Shown here: one piece after another, positions 21,728 through 28,915 of the stretch
Numbering within the stretch: the stretch's first letter is position 1
How the letters are laid out: the number at the start of each line of letters is the position of its first letter
Assembly: GCA_030706405.1 (NCBI GenBank)
Contig: JAUZOO010000012.1
Span: 1-64,000, forward strand
Length of the DNA stretch: 64,000 bases
Origin: Bacteroidota bacterium
GTDB taxonomy: Bacteria; Bacteroidota; Bacteroidia; Bacteroidales; JAAUTT01
Direction: 5' to 3'
Program-made: the position numbers and the translations under genes
Notes under the pieces: generated by a model
The model's input: the letters and a program-made list of their open reading frames with translations, nothing else
What the model was told of the DNA's origin: nothing
Database searches by the model: none

Positions 21728-23884
21728 ATGAAAGTTTACAGCACCGACCAAATCAAAAACTTTACGATTCTGGGGAACGCGGGATCGGGGAAAACGACCC
21801 TCGCCGAGTCTATGCTTTTTGAAGGAAAAGTAATAGACCGGCGAGGGGACGTTGAAACTAAAAATACCGTTTCGGATTATACCGATATAGAACACGAAAA
21901 TAAAAGCTCGGTTTACCCAACAGTTTTATACGCCGAATTCAACGATAAAAAATTAAATTTTATCGATTGTCCCGGCCCTGATGATTTCTCCAATGGAGCA
22001 GTAGCAGCGTTGACGGTTGTCGACACAGCACTGATGGTAATTAATGCTCAAAATGGCATTGAAGTAGGAACCGAAATCCACAATAGGTATATTGAGAATG
22101 CCAAAAAAGGATTGGTGCTAGTCATTAATCAGCTAGACCATGATAAAGCCAACTTTGAAAAAGCTGTAGAAGTTGCCAATGACCGATTAAATAAGAATGT
22201 AACCATCATCCAATTTCCCGTGAACGAAGGAGCCGGGTTCGACACCTTTATTGACGTGTTGTTGATGAAACAATATAAATATTCCGATGGCGGGAAAGTT
22301 ACGATAACGGCTATCCCCGATGACCAACTTGAAAAATCAAATGAGCTCCATGCCCAGCTGGTTGAAAAGGCTGCCGAAAACGACGAAGGACTAATGGAGG
22401 TGTTCTTTGAAAAAGGAAATCTTTCCGAAGACGAGCTGCGAAAAGGTATCAAGACCGGACTTATAAACAGAGGGATAGTTCCTGTACTTTGTGTTTCGGC
22501 AAAGAAAAATTATGGAGTAGGTCGTCTCATGGAATTTTTATGCAATAACCTCCCCTCTCCTGCCGATGTTCCGCCTATAAAAGATGAATCGGGCAACGAA
22601 ATAAGATGTGAAATCAAAGGTCCGGCAGCAGCTCTTGTCTTTAAATCATCTATCGAACAGCATATCGGAGAAATCAACTATTTCAAAGTAATGTCAGGTA
22701 AATTCACTGAAGGAATGGACATTATTAATGCCACCACACAAACCAAAGAACGTATGGCTCAAATCTTTTCCGTGGCCGGGAAAAACCGTGTCAAGGTGTC
22801 GGAAATTGTGGCAGGCGACATTGGGGCTACCGTAAAGATAAAAGGCACCAAAACCAGTCATACCATCACTGCTCCCGGCGTAAATATTAAGTTCAATAAA
22901 ATTGCATTCCCGAATCCTAAATTCCGGACTGCAATAAAAGCAGTTACCGAGGCTGATGAAGAAAAACTGGGCGAGGCTTTGGCCCGCCTGCACATGGAAG
23001 ACCCTACTATTAAAATTGAATATTCGAAGGAGTTGAAACAAACCCTCATTCATGGTCAAGGCGAGTATCACCTTAATATCGTAAAATGGCATCTTGACCA
23101 TACCTATAAAATTCCGACCGAATTTATTGCACCTAAAATTCCTTATCGCGAAACAATCACCAAAACAGCCCAAGCCGAATACCGACACAAAAAACAATCC
23201 GGAGGGGCTGGCCAATTTGGTGAAGTTCATTTAATTATTGAGCCATTTGTAGAAGGAGTTTCCGAGCCTTCGATGTTTAAAATTAATGGTAAAGAAATCA
23301 AATTAAGTCTTCGTGACAAAGAAGAACAAACGCTACCTTGGGGTGGTAAACTAGTTTACTACAACTGCATCGTGGGTGGAAGTATTGACTCCCGTTTTAT
23401 GCCGGCCATACTGAAAGGTATTATGGAAAAGATGGAAGAAGGACCGCTCACCGGCTCGTATGCTCGCGACATTAAAGTTTACGTTTACGACGGTAAAATG
23501 CATCCGGTTGACTCCAATGAAATATCCTTTAAACTTGCCGGACGTAATGCTTTTAAAGAGGCATTTAAGAATGCAGGACCCAAAATCCTCGAGCCCATTT
23601 ACAATGTGGACGTATGGGTTCCGGCCGACCGGATGGGGGACGTTATGAGCGACCTGCAAACCCGCCGCGCCATTGTTCAGGGAATGAGCAGTGAAAAAGG
23701 ATTTGAAAAGATTTCTGCCAAAGTACCGTTGGCTGAAATGAACAAATATTCAACATCGCTGAGCTCATTAACTCAAGGCAGGGCTATCTATAATATGCAG
23801 TTCTCGGAATATTCCCAAGTCCCGGGAGAACTTCAGAATGAACTGTTAAAAGCATACGAAACAACACAACAAAAAGAAGATTAG
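21728..23884 (+). CDS. EF-G paralogue with degenerate GTPase motifs (EF-G2-like)
   Basis: A 718-residue protein with the full five-domain EF-G fold but altered GTPase sites. The P-loop 'GNAGSGKTTL' (16-25) is kept. Switch I lacks the canonical 'RGITI' (the region reads 'HENKSSVYPT', 56-65). The G3 motif is 'DCPGPDDF' (80-87), so proline stands where EF-G has its catalytic histidine, and G4 is 'NQLD' (134-137) instead of 'NKMD'. Bacteroides thetaiotaomicron is known to have an EF-G paralogue, EF-G2, that supports translation without GTP hydrolysis and is made during carbon starvation. This protein matches that description, but identity by descent is inference. It is divergent from the ribosomal cluster and transcribed alone, with a terminator after it. 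Confidence 0.88.
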   Translation: MKVYSTDQIKNFTILGNAGSGKTTLAESMLFEGKVIDRRGDVETKNTVSDYTDIEHENKSSVYPTVLYAEFNDKKLNFIDCPGPDDFSNGAVAALTVVDTALMVINAQNGIEVGTEIHNRYIENAKKGLVLVINQLDHDKANFEKAVEVANDRLNKNVTIIQFPVNEGAGFDTFIDVLLMKQYKYSDGGKVTITAIPDDQLEKSNELHAQLVEKAAENDEGLMEVFFEKGNLSEDELRKGIKTGLINRGIVPVLCVSAKKNYGVGRLMEFLCNNLPSPADVPPIKDESGNEIRCEIKGPAAALVFKSSIEQHIGEINYFKVMSGKFTEGMDIINATTQTKERMAQIFSVAGKNRVKVSEIVAGDIGATVKIKGTKTSHTITAPGVNIKFNKIAFPNPKFRTAIKAVTEADEEKLGEALARLHMEDPTIKIEYSKELKQTLIHGQGEYHLNIVKWHLDHTYKIPTEFIAPKIPYRETITKTAQAEYRHKKQSGGAGQFGEVHLIIEPFVEGVSEPSMFKINGKEIKLSLRDKEEQTLPWGGKLVYYNCIVGGSIDSRFMPAILKGIMEKMEEGPLTGSYARDIKVYVYDGKMHPVDSNEISFKLAGRNAFKEAFKNAGPKILEPIYNVDVWVPADRMGDVMSDLQTRRAIVQGMSSEKGFEKISAKVPLAEMNKYSTSLSSLTQGRAIYNMQFSEYSQVPGELQNELLKAYETTQQKED

Positions 23885-23917
23885 TTTTTCGCTTGTCATT
23901 CGCATATTTACTTAACG

Positions 23918-23955
23918 CAAAGAGAGGCTGCCATCTAAACAGTAACCTCTCTTTG
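23918..23955 (+). terminator. terminator after the EF-G paralogue
   Basis: Ten-bp perfect stem CAAAGAGAGG/CCTCTCTTTG (23918-23927 with 23946-23955) followed by TATTTCG. It lies 34 bases after the stop codon. Confidence 0.75.
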
Positions 23956-24052
23956 TATTTCGATAAACACTAAGCAACACTTCAAAAAAAACACGTCTTA
24001 TCGTAAATATCTTCAAAGCCTTTAAATATTATTGGAAAACAATGAGTTTATA

Positions 24053-24083
24053 TTGATTTGGGCTACCACTTGTCGTAACTTTA
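24053..24083 (+). promoter_or_regulatory. promoter of the 57-residue orphan gene
   Basis: TTG (24053-24055), exactly 20 bases, then TAACTTTA (24076-24083), one base off TAnnTTTG. It ends 21 bases before the ATG of the small gene at 24105, so the spacing suits a short leader. Confidence 0.5.
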
Positions 24084-24104
24084 TAGTACTAAAAATGAAA
24101 AATC

Positions 24105-24278
24105 ATGACACTGGAAATCAACACTCAGGAAACAGAACTTTTGACTACAGTTCTCGAAAAAGAAGAAAAAATATTGCTGATTGAAATTAACCGTGCCAAC
24201 CACCGCGAATTCAAAGACCTCCTAAAAGAACGTCTCAAAATTCTCAACGCTCTGATTGAAAAGTTAAAAGTCAGTTAG
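24105..24278 (+). CDS. small helical protein of unknown function
   Basis: A 57-residue reading frame starting MTLEINTQETELLTTVLEKE and ending NALIEKLKVS. It has no signal peptide or membrane segment. From about residue 16 to the end it is rich in Glu, Lys, Leu and Ile with heptad-like spacing, suggesting two short helices or a coiled coil. The family is not recognised. Support comes from a promoter-like sequence with correct spacing just upstream, its isolation between two larger genes, and codon use like its neighbours. A competing ATG at 24095 runs into a stop after 29 codons in another frame. Confidence 0.6.
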   Translation: MTLEINTQETELLTTVLEKEEKILLIEINRANHREFKDLLKERLKILNALIEKLKVS

Positions 24279-24329
24279 TGAGGTATAGTTTTATTATAAA
24301 TAAAAATTGTACTAAAGAGAGCCGCTACA

Positions 24330-24372
24330 GCAAGTTGTCGGAAATATGAGTATTGTATACTCGCTAACTTGC
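24330..24372 (+). other. two-part hairpin of unknown role
   Basis: Outer stem GCAAGTT/AACTTGC (24330-24336 with 24366-24372) encloses an inner stem GAGTAT/ATACTC with a three-base loop (24348-24362). There is no T tract, so it is not a standard terminator. It lies between the 57-residue gene and the next gene and could be a 3' stabiliser of the small mRNA or part of a leader. Confidence 0.4.
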
Positions 24373-24475
24373 ATTCAAAATAGGTTCCCCTCCCACTGTG
24401 CATTATAATTAATTATTTTCCCGAAAAATAAACTTATTGCTTTTGAGTTTATATTTTTGTACAAAACCAAACACA

Positions 24476-25726
24476 ATGAGTTTATTTCCACTGAGAATAT
24501 TATTCCTAAATCTGATATTCTGTCTGTCAAGCCTCGCTGTCAATGCCCAAATATTTAATAATGATGCTGACCAAAAGGACACTACAGCTTACTCAAAACA
24601 CGATACCATCTATATTTTTTATTCGGGAAAAGTTGCAAATCTCAAGGCTGTGTGCCCTAAAGGAGGGCTTGCATCTTTTTCATGGAGTAAGTTCGATACT
24701 ATTAATCTCACCTTTTCCGCTCCGTTTAAAACCGAGACTAATGTTTTATCTTCTTCCGTCTCCGGTATTGAAAAGGGCGGATATAAAGTACATATTACCA
24801 ATTCTGTGCTTGACACCTCGTTCATTGCTTGGGTATTTTTAGACAAGTTATCCGTCGCTCTCGAAAAGGATAGCAAAGGCAACGTACCCTATTATCGGTG
24901 TACTTGCTATTATACCGACTTCTTTGCAACAGCATCGAGCCCAACATTTAAATACTATAATCCGAAATCAGGAGAGCCTCTTTTTCTGAATAATCCCTTA
25001 ACCTATAAATGGTGGTCTGCAAATACTAATTTTATCAATAAATCAGCACACCTTCGGGACAATGACCCTCCATACCGGGATACTTACTACTATGTTAAAG
25101 TTACCGATTCATTCGGGCTCTATGACACAGATACCGTTTTGTACAAATCGATTGTTACCAAGGCCGATTTTTCGTGGACCGGCGACTCTGTTGTTAGTGG
25201 CAAAAACTCAGCCCCCTTCAAGGTTACCTTCACCAATAATTCGATAAATGGATTAAAATATACCTGGTACTTCGCAAATATTGACACGTTCAGGACAACA
25301 GAACGTACACCACTAATACGCACCTTTTACCAACCCAAGACGTATTACATCTCCCTTGTTTCAGAAAGCTCTGAACTCTGCACTGATACTATAATTAAAG
25401 AGATAAAGGTTGATAAACCGCAGATAGAATGTCCCAATGTTTTTACTCCCGGCGGGAAAAATCCTTACTTCAAAATTTCAAATATTTCAATCCGAAAATT
25501 CAGAATAATCATCTTCTCCCGTTGGGGAAAAAAAGTTTATGAACAAGAAGGAGAGAATATGCTCGATTGGGAAGGCTGGGACGGAAATATAGGTGGTAGC
25601 CAAGCTTCTGACGGTGCGTATTATTACACCCTCGAAGTATATACCTGGGATAAAGCTCCCGACCCAACTCTTATCCATACCAATGGCAGGTACAACGGCT
25701 TCTTTTATTTGTTTAGGGCAAAATAA
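24476..25726 (+). CDS. secreted protein with PKD-like domain and T9SS type B sorting domain
   Basis: A 416-residue exported protein. The ATG at 24476 is preferred to 24437 because it begins the signal peptide (positively charged, then hydrophobic, ending 'SLAVNAQ'). A middle region of about 190 residues has no family that I recognise. A PKD-like beta domain follows at about residues 220-315 ('KADFSWTGDSVVSGKNSAPF', 'GLKYTWYF'). The last ~95 residues are a gliding-motility-type C-terminal domain: 'CPNVFTPGGKNPYF', 'IIIFSRWGKKVYEQEG', 'WDGNIGGSQASDGAYYYTLE'. That domain sends proteins through the type IX secretion system. A TATTTTTG box at 24452-24459 lies just upstream. The function on the cell surface is unknown. 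Confidence 0.85.
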   Translation: MSLFPLRILFLNLIFCLSSLAVNAQIFNNDADQKDTTAYSKHDTIYIFYSGKVANLKAVCPKGGLASFSWSKFDTINLTFSAPFKTETNVLSSSVSGIEKGGYKVHITNSVLDTSFIAWVFLDKLSVALEKDSKGNVPYYRCTCYYTDFFATASSPTFKYYNPKSGEPLFLNNPLTYKWWSANTNFINKSAHLRDNDPPYRDTYYYVKVTDSFGLYDTDTVLYKSIVTKADFSWTGDSVVSGKNSAPFKVTFTNNSINGLKYTWYFANIDTFRTTERTPLIRTFYQPKTYYISLVSESSELCTDTIIKEIKVDKPQIECPNVFTPGGKNPYFKISNISIRKFRIIIFSRWGKKVYEQEGENMLDWEGWDGNIGGSQASDGAYYYTLEVYTWDKAPDPTLIHTNGRYNGFFYLFRAK

Positions 25727-25761
25727 GTCCCAATTATTAAATAGTACGCTGTACTGATACT

Positions 25762-26178
25762 ATGGAAAAATTAATTAGCAATCTGTTCAACAAAGACGAA
25801 TTTTCCAAAAGCTGTGGCATTCAAATCGATGAAATGCACCTTGGCTACGCCCAATGTTCTATGGAGATAACCGGCAATCATTTGAATGGAATAGGAACGT
25901 TGATGGGCGGGGCTGTATTTACCCTGGCTGATTTTACCTTCGGCGTAGCAGCCAATAGTCACGGGAATGTTGCAGTTACGCTTAATGCTAATATTTCCTT
26001 TTTTCAACCTTGTAATCATGGGATTGTAACTGCTGTGGCTAAAGAGATCTCTCGAACCAGACGAACCGGCGTTTACCGCATTAGTATCGCCGACGATAAA
26101 GGCCTGTTGATTGCCGAAATGACCGGAACTTGCTATTTCAAAAGTGTCAAAATTGAAACTCTTTCATCCGACGCTTAA
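25762..26178 (+). CDS. PaaI-type hotdog-fold acyl-CoA thioesterase
   Basis: A 138-residue cytoplasmic protein of the PaaI/YbgC hotdog family, which hydrolyses acyl-CoA or aryl-CoA thioesters. The landmark 'GTLMGGAVFTLADFTFGVAA' (about 45-65) holds the helix and acidic residue used in catalysis, and 'VTLNANISFFQPC' is the following strand. It has the normal length. The real substrate cannot be inferred from its neighbours. It ends against the convergent GH51 gene. Confidence 0.85.
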   Translation: MEKLISNLFNKDEFSKSCGIQIDEMHLGYAQCSMEITGNHLNGIGTLMGGAVFTLADFTFGVAANSHGNVAVTLNANISFFQPCNHGIVTAVAKEISRTRRTGVYRISIADDKGLLIAEMTGTCYFKSVKIETLSSDA

Positions 26179-26240
26179 GATTACTCTGCATTCCATTAGG
26201 CGCACAGCGTGTTTTTTAGACAATTCCGTTCGTGCCGTAA

Positions 26241-28772
26241 TCATTTTCGTTTAATCCTTAATACCGTCAAAGAGTAAGGTTTAAATTCGAAATTAAACCT
26301 ATCGGAAAAGCCTGTCCAATCTTTCTCAATAGGGATAATTTTCGTTGGTTCCTTAAACGAATTCTCATCTTTTGCCGATGATGCCGACATTGTAATTACC
26401 TTTCCTTTAGTCTCAACACTACCCGCCCCCAAAAGGTTTACTTTGGTTTTAAATACAACAGGCCCGGCATTTACAACCTTAACCACAATCTCATTTTTAG
26501 TTGTATCAAAGCCGGCTACCGCATAACGCATGGAAGGTTCTTTAATCTTATATTTTAATAAGGACTGTCCATCAATAAAACATTCGGCTTCATCGTTATT
26601 AACCATCACCCGAACGTCGTACCAGCAGTTATTTTCAATAGAAAATGAAACAGAATCGCTCACGGCGATACTAACCCCGCCCATTACCCGTTCAATAACC
26701 AGTTTATGATTGCCATTAGCTCCTACGTTTAGCTGGTAATATTCGTCTTTGTCCACACCTCCAAATAAAATCATAAAACCCTCTTCTCCTTTTATCTTTC
26801 GGGCTTTAACCTCTATCGAGACATTTCCAAAGGCTTTGTCGTGCAACAACGAAACCCTGCGAGTTCCCAGATCTCCCTGAATATATTCACCATTTTCAAC
26901 CCGCCAATGCCCATAATAAGGCTCCCAGTCTTCTTGCCGGTTGAAATAGTCCGATATATAATTGTTCCCCGATTGAGTTACGCTAAAGTCCTTAAATACC
27001 ACATTAGCCGATGATGTCCCCAAACCTGTCAATCCGGCAAATACCTGCTTAGGAATATCCAACCCGGACATTTGCAATTGCGTATGAAGGTTTATATCTG
27101 GTCTGTTTTCAGTAAATAATTTTTGAACATAGTATGATGATCCTGCAAACGCACCATTATTCTTAAGACATATCATATTTACCGGCCAACTACAATCAGC
27201 AGCATTCGCAATAAGCGGAGCGTAAGAATATAGACTGACCTTATCTGCATTTCGTTCTATTCCTGTCATAAATGCAGCTTCACTTAACGCAGTATTCCAA
27301 TTAGCTGTCCCAACTCCCTGATTAGCGGCAAAACCGCCAATGCATATATTGTAACCGGATAAAAAACTCATGCTGTCAAACAGACCTGTATTTCGGTAAA
27401 ACCAGTGAGGACTCCGATAATAACGAAGATCTATCATACCGTTCCTTTCAGAAGTTATCGAAGACGAAATGACGGTTATTTGCGGAAACCTATCCTTAAT
27501 CGCTTTTAAAAAAAGTGCATACCTTTGAGCGTAAACAGGACCAGAACTTTCATTCCCAATTTCAATATATTTCAACGGAAACGGGACTTTATGCCCGGCA
27601 GCGATCCGTTTTGCACCCCAAGTTGTTGTGCTATCGCCAAGAGCATATTCAATAGCATCCAGAGCCTCCTGGATAAACGACGGCACTTCATCTTCGGTGC
27701 AGAAATCGCCATTACGATTAGGGCTTGCCAAACCAGCATTACATACGAACAATGCCGAAGAACCTAAATCCTCACAAAGCTGAAGAAACTCATGATAACC
27801 CATTCCATACGAATTGCGATAACCCCACAGATCGAATACTCCGAGGCGGGACACCGGATTTCCCAGTGTTTCCTTCCATTTTACACGATCTTCAAGTGTC
27901 AGACCTTCAACAGTACAGCCTCCAGGCCAACGGATAAACGCAGGTTTTAACCCTGCCAATAGTTGAACAACATCTCGTCTCAATCCATTTGCCCGATTCT
28001 TGTATGTCTTTTCGGGAAATAACGAAACATAGTCCACCAAAAACCGGCCTAATGATGTAAATTTTAATGCAAGTCGAGCCCGGTTGTCCGATTTTAAAGC
28101 CTTAAGTGTAACGTTATACTCATTCCATAAACTATCGCTTTTAACCTGAATATCTTCGCTTCCCAAGACTTTTCCTCGCCGAGTAATTAACTGTGCCGTA
28201 ACCTTTCCTTTAAACTTAGAACTGCCCCTTAAAAAAAACTTTAAATCATATGTTTCTCCCTTTATTGCCGGGATACCCCAATACCCTTCGTTAACCAGAA
28301 ATACCGGAAATTTAATATCGGCTTTGGTTATATCAATTTGCATTGAATGAGGAGTTGCTTCATTCAATGGATTGGACGATACCAACTTCATAGTTGCAGC
28401 CGAAAGCCCTTTCATTTTGAGCGACCATCCCGGCCATTTATCTAGCGTGTCCCATGGCATCTTCCAATTGCTGATTCTTCCGGTAAGGTAATTAGGCTTC
28501 TGCGGAGGTATAAGAAACCCCTTTTCGATGGTACAACCAGGAGCAATAGACTTATCCTCAAATCCCCGATTACGTATCAGTTCGGCATATAGCCCGCCAT
28601 CTATGCCATGATTAATTTCCTCTAAAAAAATACCATACCTGAAGGGCGAAATCCGGGACTCCTTTTTAGAAAAATCTATTGACAACTGATTATCAACAGT
28701 TGTTATCACCTGCTGGCCATAAACAAAACTGCTAAATAAAAAAACGAAAATGAGCAAGAGCTTATATATCAT
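26241..28772 (-). CDS. GH51 alpha-L-arabinofuranosidase homologue lacking the nucleophile glutamate
   Basis: An 843-residue exported protein (signal peptide 1-20, ending 'SSFVYGQ'). Layout: N-terminal domain starting 'LSIDFSKKESRISPFRYGIF'; carbohydrate-binding-like beta domain at about 150-255; GH51 barrel with 'FIRWPGGCTVEG' (near 283) and 'GMGYHEFLQLCEDLG'; acid/base 'KYIEIGNESSG' with Glu408; and 'EAAFMTGIERNADKV'. A laminin-G-like insertion lies at about 605-765, then the end of the C-terminal beta-sandwich. GH51 enzymes release arabinose from arabinan or arabinoxylan. Here the position that should hold the nucleophile in 'VGEYA' reads 'IGGFAANQG', giving Gly480 (codon at 27333-27335), and the usual 'DEHYY' reads 'DLRYY'. 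The enzyme may therefore be inactive or altered. No SusC/D pair is near. TAACTTTG at 28829-28836 is a likely -7 box. Confidence 0.85.
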   Translation of the reverse strand: MIYKLLLIFVFLFSSFVYGQQVITTVDNQLSIDFSKKESRISPFRYGIFLEEINHGIDGGLYAELIRNRGFEDKSIAPGCTIEKGFLIPPQKPNYLTGRISNWKMPWDTLDKWPGWSLKMKGLSAATMKLVSSNPLNEATPHSMQIDITKADIKFPVFLVNEGYWGIPAIKGETYDLKFFLRGSSKFKGKVTAQLITRRGKVLGSEDIQVKSDSLWNEYNVTLKALKSDNRARLALKFTSLGRFLVDYVSLFPEKTYKNRANGLRRDVVQLLAGLKPAFIRWPGGCTVEGLTLEDRVKWKETLGNPVSRLGVFDLWGYRNSYGMGYHEFLQLCEDLGSSALFVCNAGLASPNRNGDFCTEDEVPSFIQEALDAIEYALGDSTTTWGAKRIAAGHKVPFPLKYIEIGNESSGPVYAQRYALFLKAIKDRFPQITVISSSITSERNGMIDLRYYRSPHWFYRNTGLFDSMSFLSGYNICIGGFAANQGVGTANWNTALSEAAFMTGIERNADKVSLYSYAPLIANAADCSWPVNMICLKNNGAFAGSSYYVQKLFTENRPDINLHTQLQMSGLDIPKQVFAGLTGLGTSSANVVFKDFSVTQSGNNYISDYFNRQEDWEPYYGHWRVENGEYIQGDLGTRRVSLLHDKAFGNVSIEVKARKIKGEEGFMILFGGVDKDEYYQLNVGANGNHKLVIERVMGGVSIAVSDSVSFSIENNCWYDVRVMVNNDEAECFIDGQSLLKYKIKEPSMRYAVAGFDTTKNEIVVKVVNAGPVVFKTKVNLLGAGSVETKGKVITMSASSAKDENSFKEPTKIIPIEKDWTGFSDRFNFEFKPYSLTVLRIKRK

Positions 28773-28861
28773 ACGAATACCAAAAATTATTCATTAAAAA
28801 ACTAAAACGGTTAAAATACTCTTTATCTCAAAGTTAACACATCCGGCCAACTTATTCTCAT

Positions 28862-28889
28862 AAAAAACGCCAGACAAATGCCTGGCGTT
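28862..28889 (-). terminator. terminator of the parA-parB-LysM operon
   Basis: Eight-bp stem AACGCCAG/CTGGCGTT (28866-28873 with 28882-28889) followed on the minus strand by six T residues. It lies 27 bases after the lytic transglycosylase stop codon and upstream of the GH51 gene. Confidence 0.88.
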
Positions 28890-28915
28890 CTCATATTTTA
28901 AAGTCAATGCTTAAA

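Noticed and set aside
21592-21822. Plus-strand frame overlapping the start of the EF-G paralogue
   Set aside because: Out of frame with the conserved protein and with no recognisable content.
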